A stretch of 64,000 nucleotides of DNA from Thermococcus onnurineus NA1 (GCF_000018365.1 NC_011529.1:496001-560000); one strand, 5' to 3'. Shown: positions 1 to 8,258, numbered from the stretch's first letter. Numbers and translations are program-made. The notes: generated from the letters alone by a model not told the origin.

Positions 1-327
1 GTCTGCCCGACGAAGGCCATCTATCGCGACGAAGATGGCGCAGTTGTGATAGACGAGTCCAAGTGTATCGGCTGCTACATGTGTTCGGCCGTCTGCCCCT
101 ACGCGATTCCGATAGTTGACCCGATAAAGGAGCTGGCTGTGAAGTGTGACCTATGTGCCGAAAGAAGGAAGGAGGGCAGAGATCCGCTCTGCGCTGCGGT
201 CTGTCCCACCGATGCGATAATCTACGCTGACCTCAACGAGCTGATGGAAGAGAAGAGGAGGCGCAAGGCCGAGCGCATCGTCGAAGCCCAGAGGAAGGCG
301 GTCGAAACGCTCGCCTACTTCGGGTGA
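1..327 (+). CDS. 4Fe-4S ferredoxin-type electron-transfer protein, C-terminal part
   Basis: The reading frame is open from the first base, so the 5' end lies outside the window and 108 residues are visible. It shows CPTKAIY at the edge, then CIGCYMCSAVCP and a CDLC...CAAVCPTDAI pair, the spacing of HycB/CooF/HydN-like subunits that carry several [4Fe-4S] clusters. The tail after the last cluster is basic and helical. It is a paralogue of the protein at 1780-2286, which has the same CIGCYMC core. Such proteins pass electrons between a ferredoxin or flavoprotein and a catalytic subunit (hydrogenase, formate dehydrogenase). The next gene overlaps its stop codon, so it is part of an operon whose catalytic subunits are probably upstream. 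The partner enzyme cannot be named from this window. Confidence 0.85.
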   Translation, partial: VCPTKAIYRDEDGAVVIDESKCIGCYMCSAVCPYAIPIVDPIKELAVKCDLCAERRKEGRDPLCAAVCPTDAIIYADLNELMEEKRRRKAERIVEAQRKAVETLAYFG

Positions 328-710
328 TGACGGTGCTGAAGGTGGAGCTCTGTGTGGGGTGTGGGGTTTGTGCAAAGGCCTGCCCCCACTCGGCCATTTC
401 AGTTTTTGAAGATAGTGTGAGGAGGATAGTCTTCGACCCGAAGAAATGCGAAGAATGCTCCTTTGAGTGCAACGAAGCCTGCCCAACGGGGGCGCTGGAA
501 GGGAAGTCAGACAAAAGGGAGCTGGTCTTTGAGTTTGCCTACTGTGCCATCTGCGGGAAAAGGCTCAACATCGTGAAGGAAGAAGCCGAATATCTTGCAA
601 AAAAGCTGATTGAGCTGGGTGAAAACCCTGAGATTGCCTTTCTCTGTGATGACTGCAAGAGGAAAAGGCTGTTTGGCGTTGCCAACAAATATGAGGCTTA
701 CCTGGGGTGA
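327..710 (+). CDS. Small two-cluster 4Fe-4S protein with extra C-terminal cysteines
   Basis: About 127 residues. The N-terminal half has a ferredoxin-like fold with CVGCGVCAKACP (near residue 10) and CEECSFECNEACP (near residue 45), enough for two [4Fe-4S] clusters. The C-terminal half carries two more CxxC pairs, YCAICGKRL and LCDDCKRKR, that could bind zinc or another cluster. ATG 327 overlaps the previous stop (TGATGA). GTG 333, with GGGTGA five bases before it, is an alternative start. The following flavoprotein lacks the N-terminal Fe-S domain that GltD and NfnB-type proteins carry, so this subunit may supply it in trans; that is inference from order and overlap. Confidence 0.82.
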   Translation: MTVLKVELCVGCGVCAKACPHSAISVFEDSVRRIVFDPKKCEECSFECNEACPTGALEGKSDKRELVFEFAYCAICGKRLNIVKEEAEYLAKKLIELGENPEIAFLCDDCKRKRLFGVANKYEAYLG

Positions 711-715
711 TGAGT

Positions 716-1774
716 ATGAGCGGGATGAGGTTTGCGTTCCTGTGTAGGGAAAGACCAGAACCAACTGGGAAGAAGATAGCCGTTATCGGAGCCGGACCGG
801 CAGGCTTGGCGGCAACTGGCTACCTTGTCTGTCAGGGTCATGAGGTTCATGTTTACGACAAGTTGCCGGAGCCTGGAGGATTAATGCTATTTGGCATACC
901 AGAGTTCAGGATTCCAATATACCGCGTTAGAGAAGGCTATGAAGAATTAGAAAGGGTCTACAATGTCAAGTTCTTCACCAGAACCAAAGTGTACTTCGGG
1001 AATCTGGAAGGAGAATCAGGAGACGAGTTCGTTGAGAACAGGGTAGACTTCAAGGAACTCGTGGAGAAGTACGATGCGGTACTAATAGCAACAGGAACGT
1101 GGAAGTGCTGGATTCCAAACATTGAGGGAGCGGAGCTTGAGGGTGTCTTCCCGGCCCTCGAGTATCTCTTTAGGATAAAGAGCGCCAAGCTCGGCCACAT
1201 GGATTGGGGCAAGGTCACACCAGTGGAGGGCAAGAAAGTGCTGGTCGTTGGTGCCGGCCACACAGCCGTCGATGCCGCATTGGAGAGCGTTCTCCTCGGA
1301 GCGGATAAGGTGTACCTCAGTTACCGCAGGACGATAAGGGAGGCTCCTGCGGGGGCCTACGAGATTAACCTCCTCCAGCAGAGGGGTGTGAAGTGGCTGG
1401 AGAGGACGATGCCGGTCAGGATAATAGGTGAGAACGGAAAGGTCAGAGCTGTGGAGCTGGTGAAGACCAAGCTCAGTGAACCCGACGAGAGCGGCAGGAG
1501 GAGACCTGTTCCAATAGAAGGTTCGAACTTCCAGATAGACGTGGATTATGTCATCTTCGCCGTCGGTCAGAGCCCCACTCCACCCTTCGCAGAAGAGATC
1601 GATATAGCCGTCGATAAGAAGGGCAGGATCGTAGTTGATAACAGGCACATGACGAGCAGGGAAGGTGTTTTCGCCGCAGGAGACGTCGTTTTAGGCCCGT
1701 CAAAGGTTGGTAAGGCTGTTAAGGATGGCCTGTATGCTGCTGAGGCCATGCACATGTGGCTGATGGGGAGGTGA
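716..1774 (+). CDS. GltD/NfnB-like FAD- and NAD(P)-binding oxidoreductase subunit
   Basis: A 352-residue flavoprotein. GAGPAGLAA (near residue 26) is the FAD dinucleotide-binding motif, GAGHTAVDAA (near 180) is the NAD(P)H-binding motif, and FAAGDVV near the C terminus is the second FAD contact of the glutamate synthase small-subunit family. It is shorter than GltD because the N-terminal two-cluster Fe-S domain is missing; the upstream gene encodes a separate Fe-S protein. ATG 716 is preferred because GGGGTGA lies five bases before it; GTG 707 and ATG 710 overlap the previous stop. With the flanking ferredoxin-like proteins it probably moves electrons between NAD(P)H and ferredoxin or a hydrogenase/formate dehydrogenase. 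There is no GltB-like glutamate synthase here, so a role in glutamate synthesis is unlikely. Confidence 0.85.
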   Translation: MSGMRFAFLCRERPEPTGKKIAVIGAGPAGLAATGYLVCQGHEVHVYDKLPEPGGLMLFGIPEFRIPIYRVREGYEELERVYNVKFFTRTKVYFGNLEGESGDEFVENRVDFKELVEKYDAVLIATGTWKCWIPNIEGAELEGVFPALEYLFRIKSAKLGHMDWGKVTPVEGKKVLVVGAGHTAVDAALESVLLGADKVYLSYRRTIREAPAGAYEINLLQQRGVKWLERTMPVRIIGENGKVRAVELVKTKLSEPDESGRRRPVPIEGSNFQIDVDYVIFAVGQSPTPPFAEEIDIAVDKKGRIVVDNRHMTSREGVFAAGDVVLGPSKVGKAVKDGLYAAEAMHMWLMGR

Positions 1775-1779
1775 TGGGA

Positions 1780-2286
1780 ATGACGAGGAGAATCCTTCAC
1801 GTTGATTACAGCCTTTGTATTGGCTGTGAGACGTGTGAGGCAGTCTGTGACTTCCTCCACGGTGGCAAGCCCAACATAAGGATTTACTACACTGTCACCG
1901 GACTTCCGATTCCAATAAACTGCCGCCACTGCGAGAGGGCACCCTGTATGGACGTCTGTCCTGCAGGTGCAATTTACCGCGACAGCGACGGAGCCATCAT
2001 AATAAACCCTGACAAGTGCATAGGCTGCTACATGTGTCTTGCCGTCTGTCCATTTGGCGTGCCGAGCTTTGACGTCAAGACTAAGGCAGTCACGAAGTGC
2101 GATATGTGTGCCGACAGGAGAAGGCTTGGCATGGAACCTGCCTGCGCCGAGATGTGTCCCGCAGAGGCAATATTCTTTGGAAAGCCCGAAGAGGTCGAGG
2201 ACAGGATAAGACGCAGGACTGCCGAGAGGATAGCACGCGAGAGGATAGCTGCCGTAGACATGGAAGGTGTTGGGAGGATGCTTTAA
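1780..2286 (+). CDS. CooF/HydN-like protein with four [4Fe-4S] clusters
   Basis: A 168-residue electron-transfer protein. Cysteine groups occur in order as CIGCETCEAVC, CRHCERAPCMDVCP, CIGCYMCLAVCP and CDMCADRR...CAEMCP, the four-cluster layout of the CooF/HydN/DmsB family. The last gene of the operon, it overlaps the flavoprotein stop at 1772-1774. GGAGGTGA at 1767-1774 is correctly placed for ATG 1780; ATG 1774 sits on the ribosome binding site itself. The middle of the protein closely resembles the partial gene at the window start, so the operon holds a duplicated electron-wire subunit around a flavoprotein. A run of AT-rich non-coding DNA follows. Confidence 0.88.
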   Translation: MTRRILHVDYSLCIGCETCEAVCDFLHGGKPNIRIYYTVTGLPIPINCRHCERAPCMDVCPAGAIYRDSDGAIIINPDKCIGCYMCLAVCPFGVPSFDVKTKAVTKCDMCADRRRLGMEPACAEMCPAEAIFFGKPEEVEDRIRRRTAERIARERIAAVDMEGVGRML

Positions 2287-2573
2287 CTACCCATCTGTTT
2301 TGACCTTTTCATCGTTTTGTCGGAACTCACAAGTATGGCCTGAAAGTCCTCTGTGTGTTAAATTTAAGTGTTTTAGTTTGTTCAAAAAAGAAAACAAATC
2401 TGTGTATTATAATTTCCGTAATATTTTTATGCTTTTGTTTACCATTTTAGTTAAAGAAACTGGGATTTCATTAGACATTTTGTTAAAAACTATTGGTTAT
2501 GCATTTCTTGTTGTAAAAAGGTTTTTATTCTACCCGAAATAGCTACAAATGAACACATTTGGAGGGATGTACA
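2287..2573 (+). promoter_or_regulatory. AT-rich intergenic region with the alcohol dehydrogenase promoter
   Basis: 287 bases, far richer in A+T than the flanks, with no credible gene: a 91-codon frame here lacks a ribosome binding site and has unlike composition. AAAAGGTTTTTATTC at about 2516-2530 is a BRE/TATA candidate about 45 bases before the adh start, and GGAGGGA at 2561-2567 is the ribosome binding site. TTTGTT (2377-2382) and AACAAA (2393-2398) form an inverted repeat 130-140 bases before the TATA box. Confidence 0.45.
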
Positions 2574-3794
2574 ATGTTGTGGGAGTCCCAGATCCCCATA
2601 AATCAGGTGTTCGAACTTCGCTGCAGATCCATGACATACTTCGGTGTTGGAGCCATTAACAAGTTCTACGACATAGCCAAGGATCTTAAGGAAAACCGCG
2701 GCATAACCAAGGTCATTCTCGTCACTGGAAAGAGTTCATACAAGAAGTGTGGCGCCTGGGACGTTGTCAAGCCCGCCCTTGAGGAGTACGGTATTGAGTA
2801 CGTCCACTACGATAAGGTCGGCCCAAACCCAACCGTTGATATGATCGATGAGGCCACCCAGCTCGGTAAAGAGTTTGGAGCCCAGGCTGTTATTGGCATT
2901 GGTGGTGGAAGTCCAATTGACAGCGCCAAGAGCGTTGCGATTCTGCTGGAGTACACCGACAAGACTGCCAGGGACCTTTACGAGCTTAAGTTCACCCCAA
3001 CGAAGGCCAAGCCCATCATAGCCGTGAACACGACTCACGGAACTGGAACTGAAGTCGACAGGTTCGCAGTGGCTTCGATTCCGGAGAAGGAGTACAAGCC
3101 GGCCATAGCCTACGACTGTATCTACCCACTCTACTCCATCGACGACCCGGCGCTTATGACAAAGCTTCCGGCCGACCAGACTCGCTACGTAACCATTGAT
3201 GCCCTTAACCACATCACAGAGGCCGCCACCACCAAGTTTGCTAGCCCTTACTCAATACTTCTCGCCCAGGAGACCGCCAGGCTGATATTCGACTACCTCC
3301 CAGAGGCCCTGGCTCACCCGGACAACCTGCAGGCCAGGTACTACCTGCTCTACGCCTCCGCGATAGCGGGTATATCCTTCGACAACGGCCTGCTCCACTT
3401 CACCCACGCTCTTGAGCACCCGCTCAGCGCCGTAAAGCCAGACCTTCCACACGGACTTGGCCTCGCCATGCTCCTGCCGGCAGTTATCAAGCACATCTAC
3501 CCGGCCACCGCCAGGATACTCGCCGAGGTCTACAGGCCACTCGTTCCAGAAGCTAAGGGAGTCCCGGGAGAGGCTGAACTCGTCGCAAAGAAGGTTGAGG
3601 AGTGGCTCTTCAACATCGGAATCACTCAGAAGCTGATTGACGTTGGCTTCACTGAGGAGGACGTTGATAAGCTCGCCGAACTCGCCATGACCACCCCAAG
3701 CCTCGACCTGTTGCTTTCACTTGCCCCGATTGAGGCTACCAAGGAGACCGTCGCGGCCATCTACCGCGACTCACTCTACCCGCTTAACAAGTGA
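2574..3794 (+). CDS. adh: Iron-containing alcohol dehydrogenase
   Basis: A 406-residue group III (iron-dependent) alcohol dehydrogenase, the length of characterised Thermococcus enzymes; these are NADP-dependent and favour reduction of aldehydes to alcohols. GIGGGSPIDSAKS (near residue 105) is the nucleotide-binding glycine motif and THGTGTEVDRFAV follows it. Iron ligands are expected in IDALNHITEA (Asp and His), FTHALEHPLSA and LPHGLGLA. ATG 2574 has GGAGGGA seven bases upstream; an in-frame TTG at 2559 would lie on that site and is rejected. It is a single gene with its own promoter. In fermenting Thermococcales it disposes of reductant or detoxifies aldehydes from amino acid and sugar breakdown. 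Confidence 0.95.
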   Translation: MLWESQIPINQVFELRCRSMTYFGVGAINKFYDIAKDLKENRGITKVILVTGKSSYKKCGAWDVVKPALEEYGIEYVHYDKVGPNPTVDMIDEATQLGKEFGAQAVIGIGGGSPIDSAKSVAILLEYTDKTARDLYELKFTPTKAKPIIAVNTTHGTGTEVDRFAVASIPEKEYKPAIAYDCIYPLYSIDDPALMTKLPADQTRYVTIDALNHITEAATTKFASPYSILLAQETARLIFDYLPEALAHPDNLQARYYLLYASAIAGISFDNGLLHFTHALEHPLSAVKPDLPHGLGLAMLLPAVIKHIYPATARILAEVYRPLVPEAKGVPGEAELVAKKVEEWLFNIGITQKLIDVGFTEEDVDKLAELAMTTPSLDLLLSLAPIEATKETVAAIYRDSLYPLNK

Positions 3795-3825
3795 GGTATC
3801 TGCTTCACCTCTATTTTTCAATTTT
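3793..3825 (+). terminator. Possible adh terminator
   Basis: GAGGT overlaps the adh stop codon and pairs with ACCTC at 3807-3811 across a nine-base loop. It is followed by TATTTTT and a second T run. Archaeal termination depends mainly on T runs, so the T stretch matters more than this short stem. Confidence 0.35.
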
Positions 3826-3897
3826 GAGTTCCCTTGTCACTGTGGTCTTTCGTGTTCCCACAAACAATGATGCCGTTTTAGTTATTGACAAAGGTTT

Positions 3898-4080
3898 CTA
3901 ATCCTGAACTGCCCATGAAATCACAAGCACGAGCAAGAACGGGGTCCTTCTTGGAATTACTAGGCTTGACGTCCCCTCTGGGGCAAAATACTGTATTGTT
4001 ATGTTCTCTCCTAGTTTTAAGGTTTGGGGATTAATAGGACCTCTCAACGCGCTTAGATCGTCAAGTGAAGGGCATCTCAC
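3898..4080 (-). CDS. Possible small protein overlapping the upstream membrane-protein gene
   Basis: A 60-codon frame. It starts with GTG at 4080, overlapping the TGA stop (4077-4079) of the small membrane protein upstream in a GTGA arrangement that suggests translational coupling. The product begins RCPSLDDLSALRGP, has a polar middle (LKLGENITIQYFAPEG) and ends in a hydrophobic PFLLVLVISWAVQD that could be a membrane tail. I do not recognise a family. The middle is beta-rich and resembles a fragment of a secreted or pilin-like domain, so this may be a remnant. Support is the overlap and normal codon composition only. Confidence 0.35.
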   Translation of the reverse strand: MRCPSLDDLSALRGPINPQTLKLGENITIQYFAPEGTSSLVIPRRTPFLLVLVISWAVQD

Positions 4081-4250
4081 TCTCCCCTCGCCTTTGCATC
4101 AAGGCGGAGGTAGATAAACAACATAAGCATAAATAGGGTTATGTAGTAGCTCGCCTCGAAGGGAACCACTCCCATAAGTCCCAATGTGTATATGAGCGTA
4201 AGGATAAGAACGACGACGAGCAGAAGCCTGTAGAACGTTTTCCTCTCCAT
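4077..4250 (-). CDS. Small two-helix membrane protein (57 residues)
   Basis: The protein starts MERKTFYRLLLVVVLILTLI, followed by a short loop with a proline (GVVPFEA), a second hydrophobic helix (YITLFMLMLFIYL) and a basic end (RLDAKARGE). Two membrane spans with a positive N terminus suggest a hairpin with both ends in the cytoplasm. ATG 4250 is preceded by GGGTGGGAAC, a good ribosome binding site, and AGGTTAAAAGTCC near 4284-4293 is a TATA candidate. GGGTGGG (4254-4260 on this strand) is the complement of CCCACCC at 4270-4276, so the leader could fold over its own ribosome binding site. I do not recognise a family and infer no function. Confidence 0.6.
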   Translation of the reverse strand: MERKTFYRLLLVVVLILTLIYTLGLMGVVPFEASYYITLFMLMLFIYLRLDAKARGE

Positions 4251-4314
4251 GTTCCCACCCGGGGGGAATGGGTGGGTGGACTTTTAACCTTTACTAGAAT
4301 AAATAAAAAGGAGA

Positions 4315-6189
4315 TCAACCGGAGGCTGAAGAGGCTGCATTGCAAACGAGTGGCTGTGGCTGATAGTTGAAGAGCTCCGGGTGCAGGAACTCGGCTATCT
4401 CCTCGAGGCCGTAGACTATTCTTGGACCAGGTCTTGAGACGAGATTGTCGTCGCTGATTGTGTAGACCCTACCGTTCTTCACTGCGTCAGTGTTGGCAAG
4501 CTCGGTGTTGCACAGATCCTCGGCAGTTATACCTGCATGGGCTGAAAGAATTATTATCTCCGGGTTTCTCTCGAGCACCTGCTCAAGGCTGACCTGGGCC
4601 CAACCGCTCATGTCAGAGAAGATGTTCTCTCCACCGGCGAGTTTTATGAGGTCGTCCTGGAAGGTGCCACTGCCCGGAACATAGAGCGGGTTCCACCAGG
4701 TTATGAAGAGCACCTTAGGTTTCTCCTGCCCGTTGACCATTGAGGTGATATAGCTCACCTTCGCCTTCATGTCGGCAACTACCGCCCTCGCCCCTTCCTC
4801 ACGGTTGGTTATCTCTCCAAGCATCTCTATCTCTATGTAGATGTCGCTGATGTTCTTTGGATCCACTATGACGACGGGGGCTATCTTTTCGAGGTCGCTC
4901 AGGATTGGCATCGAGAAGCTGTCTACGAGGATGAGGTCTGGGTTGAGGGATGCTATAATCTCAAGGTTTGCGTACTGGCCATAGCCACCTACACTTGTGA
5001 TGTTCCTGACGACTGGTGGGAAATCATCGTAGTCTGTAACTCCAACCACCTTATCACCTGCTCCGATGTAGAATAGGCTTTCTGTAATGCTCGGTGCAAG
5101 GGAGACTATTCTCATCGGCTCGCTCTCGATAGTAACCTGCCTGCCGGCAAAGTCCGTAACTGTAAGTGGGTATGCCGTCTCGAATGCTTTCGGGTGAAGG
5201 AGCTTAGCGAGGGTTTCCAGGCCCCTAACAACCCTTGGGCTCGGGTGAATAAGGTCGTTCTCGTTCTCGATCACGAAGACCTTTCCTTCCTTGGCTGCCT
5301 TCGTGTTGGCAAGCTCGCCCTTGTAGACATCCTGGACAGTCATGCCGCAGTGGGGGGTAAGTATTATCACGTCAGGGTCCCTCTCGATGACCTGCTCGAT
5401 GCTGACGGTCGGCCAGCCTTCAGCGTCTGCGAAGATATTTTCTCCCCCTGCAAGGTTCATGATGTCGCTGATGAAAGTGCCGCCGCCGGCAGTCATAAGC
5501 GGGTTGTTCCAAACAACGTAGAAGATCTTAAGCTTGGGTTCATCCTTAACCGCCGAGCTGATGGCGTCTATCCCTGCCTGGAATTCTGCCATTGCGGAAG
5601 CGGCGACATCTTCTTTATTAAATACCTTCCCAAGGAGTTCAAGAGCCTTCGGTATGTCATCCAGACTGTGGGGATCAACGACAACAACTGGGGCTATCTT
5701 TTCGAGGTCGCTCAGGATTGGCATCGAGAAGCTGTCTACGAGGATGAGATCCGGCTTGAGTGAAGCTATGATTTCGAGGTTCGCGTACTGACCGTAGCCG
5801 CCGATCCTGGTTACGTTCGCAACCTCCGGCGGGAAGTCATCGTAGTCTGTAACGCCGACTACCCTGTCGAAGAGACCGAGATAGTAGAGGTCTTCTGTTA
5901 TGCTGGGCGCGAGGGTAACGACTTTCATTGGCTCCTTCTCGATTGTTACTTCTCTGTCTGCAAAGTCAGTTATAGTAATTGGATAGTAGGGCTTCTCTGT
6001 TGCAGTCGTGGTCGTTTCACTCGGGCTCGAGCCCGAAGTGGTCGTTGGGCTAGGGCTCGGGCTTGACGTTTCGCTTGAGGTGGTACTCGGCACGGTCGGA
6101 GTGGTGGTTGACCCGTTTGAGCTTATACAGCCGGCCGCTATGACTGCCCCGAGCATTAGGAACATGAGCAAGACGGCAGTCTTTTTCAT
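4315..6189 (-). CDS. Tandem-duplicated BtuF/FhuD-like binding lipoprotein
   Basis: A 624-residue lipoprotein with two full periplasmic-binding domains. MKKTAVLLMFLMLGAVIAAGC is a signal with a lipobox (Cys21); a Ser/Thr/Pro linker to about residue 65 follows. Both domains start with TDFA.R.VTIE.EPM and share LAPSITE, VVGVTDYDDFPP, GGYGQYANLEIIASL and PDLILVDSFSMPIL, the class III fold (long helix between lobes) that binds corrinoids, siderophores or haem. At DNA level 59 bases are identical between 4877-4935 and 5690-5748, pointing to gene conversion. Start ATG 6189 has AGGTGAT upstream. No permease or ATPase adjoins it, so the ligand is unknown; cobalamin or ferric chelates are the family options. 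Confidence 0.88.
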   Translation of the reverse strand: MKKTAVLLMFLMLGAVIAAGCISSNGSTTTPTVPSTTSSETSSPSPSPTTTSGSSPSETTTTATEKPYYPITITDFADREVTIEKEPMKVVTLAPSITEDLYYLGLFDRVVGVTDYDDFPPEVANVTRIGGYGQYANLEIIASLKPDLILVDSFSMPILSDLEKIAPVVVVDPHSLDDIPKALELLGKVFNKEDVAASAMAEFQAGIDAISSAVKDEPKLKIFYVVWNNPLMTAGGGTFISDIMNLAGGENIFADAEGWPTVSIEQVIERDPDVIILTPHCGMTVQDVYKGELANTKAAKEGKVFVIENENDLIHPSPRVVRGLETLAKLLHPKAFETAYPLTVTDFAGRQVTIESEPMRIVSLAPSITESLFYIGAGDKVVGVTDYDDFPPVVRNITSVGGYGQYANLEIIASLNPDLILVDSFSMPILSDLEKIAPVVIVDPKNISDIYIEIEMLGEITNREEGARAVVADMKAKVSYITSMVNGQEKPKVLFITWWNPLYVPGSGTFQDDLIKLAGGENIFSDMSGWAQVSLEQVLERNPEIIILSAHAGITAEDLCNTELANTDAVKNGRVYTISDDNLVSRPGPRIVYGLEEIAEFLHPELFNYQPQPLVCNAASSASG

Positions 6190-6230
6190 TGCCATCACCT
6201 GGATTATTTGTCCATTAGTGGTTGGGCTAG

Positions 6231-6241
6231 AGGTATATAAG
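6231..6241 (-). promoter_or_regulatory. TATA box of the double binding-protein gene
   Basis: On the minus strand ACTTATATACC is a canonical archaeal TATA box. It lies about 45 bases before ATG 6189, giving a predicted leader of about 20 bases that holds the AGGTGAT ribosome binding site. Confidence 0.6.
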
Positions 6242-6292
6242 TTTGTTGGATATTTTGGCCATCTGTGAAAGATCTAAAAAGAAAAGGAACCC

Positions 6293-7507
6293 TCACTGCT
6301 TTCTCATCACGAGGAACGTCAGAATAACTGCTCCAAGAAGCAAAATACCCGCGAGTCCAAGGCCCCATAGGGGTATCCCTCTGGAGTCTTCCGTTGTGGT
6401 TGTGAGCGGCGTAGCGTTGTGCATCGTCGTCGGGGTGACCTTGGGGGTTGTCGTCTTTGGGCTTTCCGTGATCGTGTCGATAGTAATAGTGGTCGTGGTC
6501 GTTGTGGCTGCTGTTGCCTCTTCAGCTGGCGTCAGTTTTGACGCCTGCAGGATCACCCAACGGAGCAGGTTGGTGACGAATTGCTGACCGTCGAAGAGGT
6601 AGGAACCATAGCGGTTTATCCATATTGGCACAGGACTTCCGTAGGGGCTCTCGGCACTGACTATGAGCAGGCTTTCAGCGCCGTTAGGAAGCTCCACGAA
6701 CTCGACCGCAAGGAGTGTGAACAGCCCCTTCTCCCAGGTTCTGTAGGCCATTGGCTCGGGGGCGTAGTTGTCCTCTATCATGCCGTTGCCGCTCGTTGTG
6801 ATGATTCTGTAAACTCCCTCCGGGATTTCTCCGGCCATAAGGGGGTGCCACTTGCCGTTCTCGTCTGTCCATGCTATGACACCGGGCTCATGGAAGAGAA
6901 CCTTGCCGACCTCCGACTGATAACCTTGATTGAGTATTGATGCATCAGGTGTTCGAAGGTCAACTCTGACGTAGCCGGCCACATAGACGCTCTTCCCGGC
7001 GTTGCTGAACGTGTCGGTAGTGGTTGCATAGTCTATCCTGAGTCTGACGTTCGGGATGGCTGAGAGGAGTTTGTTGACGTTGTCTTGGATGTAGGCCCCA
7101 TCTTTGATGTCTGAGTCACCGGCCACCCAGAGGACTTTCCCTCCCTCGGAGAACCACTTTACTATTGCGTCTATTTCTTCCGGGGAAAGTTCTTCTCTGA
7201 GCTGGCCGATTATCAGTATGTCGACGTCTTTCAGGGCTTCATAGGTTATAGTGTAACCTAACCGTCTAACGTTTGCTTTCTCCAGTCCTGAATCATAGCC
7301 AAAGTACGCCCAGTCGTACCATGACAGAGTGGGGATAATTCCCTCTGCAACAACATTACCTGTCATAGGGTCAATTATGGGGGTTACCAGTGCAACAGTT
7401 CCCTCATTATGGGATACGTCAACGGCTATCATTGTTGCCCCGGCGTGCTCAGAAAATACCACAATGAGAATCAGAATCATAAATAATAACGCCCTTTTCA
7501 CGGCCAT
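6293..7507 (-). CDS. Secreted or surface protein with C-terminal membrane anchor
   Basis: About 404 residues. An N-terminal hydrophobic signal (ALLFMILILIVVF) is followed by a domain with WYDWAYFGYDSGLEKANVRRLGYTITYEALKDVDILIIGQ and VKWFSEGGKVLWVAGDSD, which reads like the alpha/beta GATase-like or DUF4350-type domains of substrate-binding-associated proteins. A Thr-rich stalk, PLWGLGLAGILLLGAVILTFL and a short basic end complete it: outside domain, glycosylatable stalk, membrane anchor. ATG 7507 and GTG 7501 are both possible; GGGGGA stands directly before ATG but six bases before GTG, which favours 7501. The binding-lipoprotein gene lies downstream on the same strand, so both may act in uptake at the cell surface. 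No enzymatic residues are evident. Confidence 0.7.
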   Translation of the reverse strand: MAVKRALLFMILILIVVFSEHAGATMIAVDVSHNEGTVALVTPIIDPMTGNVVAEGIIPTLSWYDWAYFGYDSGLEKANVRRLGYTITYEALKDVDILIIGQLREELSPEEIDAIVKWFSEGGKVLWVAGDSDIKDGAYIQDNVNKLLSAIPNVRLRIDYATTTDTFSNAGKSVYVAGYVRVDLRTPDASILNQGYQSEVGKVLFHEPGVIAWTDENGKWHPLMAGEIPEGVYRIITTSGNGMIEDNYAPEPMAYRTWEKGLFTLLAVEFVELPNGAESLLIVSAESPYGSPVPIWINRYGSYLFDGQQFVTNLLRWVILQASKLTPAEEATAATTTTTTITIDTITESPKTTTPKVTPTTMHNATPLTTTTEDSRGIPLWGLGLAGILLLGAVILTFLVMRKQ

Positions 7508-7597
7508 TCCCCCGTTAAGTAATCGGCAGCTCTCATAGTTAGACACCTAATGATAAAATGTTTTCCCCACCTCTAAAAGAGAATAGTGTGAAACGGA

Positions 7598-8170
7598 CTA
7601 CTCTCTCCCTTTGCCGATCCGGAAAATGTCCACTCTGGTAATGATTCCTTTTATTCTACCCTCTCTGTCCTGAACAAGGACGGCCGGATGCTCCTCGAGG
7701 AGATACTTTACGACCTCCAGATCTTCATCCTCGTTCACTATCGGAAACGGCTCCTCCATGACCTCCATGACCTTTCTGTCGTAAATATCCTCATACTCAA
7801 GGCTCTGCCTCACAAGGGTTCGCTCCGTGACAGAGCCAACAATCTTGTTGCCAGCTATGACCGGAATTTGCGAGATGTTGTGATCGTTCATAATTCGGAT
7901 AACGTTTTCAACGCTCTCGTAAGGCTTGACGGAGATAACTGGGGAAGACATCACGTCTTTGGCCCTTAGCTGGGCCTTTTTACACTCAAGAAGGGCCTGA
8001 AGAATTCGATTGAAAGTTGACAGTCTGGGATCGACCTTTCCCGCCTCGAGCTTGGCAATATAGGCCTGAGTCACGCCAGCCTTTTCAGCGAGTTCTTCCT
8101 GGGTTATCCCTAGCTCCTTTCGAATTCGCCGTATTTCCTTTGGATCGATGGGACGGGGTATTATCACCAC
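7598..8170 (-). CDS. HTH transcriptional regulator with paired CBS domains
   Basis: 190 residues. Residues about 8-65 are an XRE/Cro-type helix-turn-helix (EIRRIRKELGITQEELAEKA, then VTQAYIAKLEAGKVDPRLST). Two CBS repeats follow: VMSSPVISVKPYESVENVIRIM with NDHNISQIPVI and GSVTERTL, then VMEEPFPIVNEDEDLEVVK with IKGIITRVDIF. CBS pairs bind adenine nucleotides or SAM, so this should be a DNA-binding protein whose activity responds to energy or cofactor state. GTG 8170 is chosen because GGTGG sits six bases upstream and AGCTTATAACC at about 8205-8214 is a suitably placed TATA box. The H/ACA RNA lies immediately upstream. Its target genes are unknown. Confidence 0.9.
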   Translation of the reverse strand: MVIIPRPIDPKEIRRIRKELGITQEELAEKAGVTQAYIAKLEAGKVDPRLSTFNRILQALLECKKAQLRAKDVMSSPVISVKPYESVENVIRIMNDHNISQIPVIAGNKIVGSVTERTLVRQSLEYEDIYDRKVMEVMEEPFPIVNEDEDLEVVKYLLEEHPAVLVQDREGRIKGIITRVDIFRIGKGRE

Positions 8171-8258
8171 AAATAACCACCAGTTATTAATCCCAGTCTG
8201 GGAGGTTATAAGCTTTGTCCAGAAGTGTGTTTGACGGTTCAGAAAGGCGTTGAAATGC

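Noticed and set aside
2267-2542. 91-codon frame in the AT-rich gap before adh.
   Set aside because: No ribosome binding site. It begins inside the preceding ferredoxin gene, and its composition reflects the AT-rich non-coding DNA.
5194-5763. Long frame antisense to the double binding-protein gene (189 codons), and other long antisense frames such as 26 kb and 36 kb.
   Set aside because: They mirror strong coding genes on the other strand, which in this codon usage often leaves the opposite strand open. No promoters or ribosome binding sites.
7584-7597. TGTGAAACG near 7589, matching part of the inverted repeat at 31431.
   Set aside because: Nine bases, single copy, no symmetry and no TATA box in the right place; likely chance.
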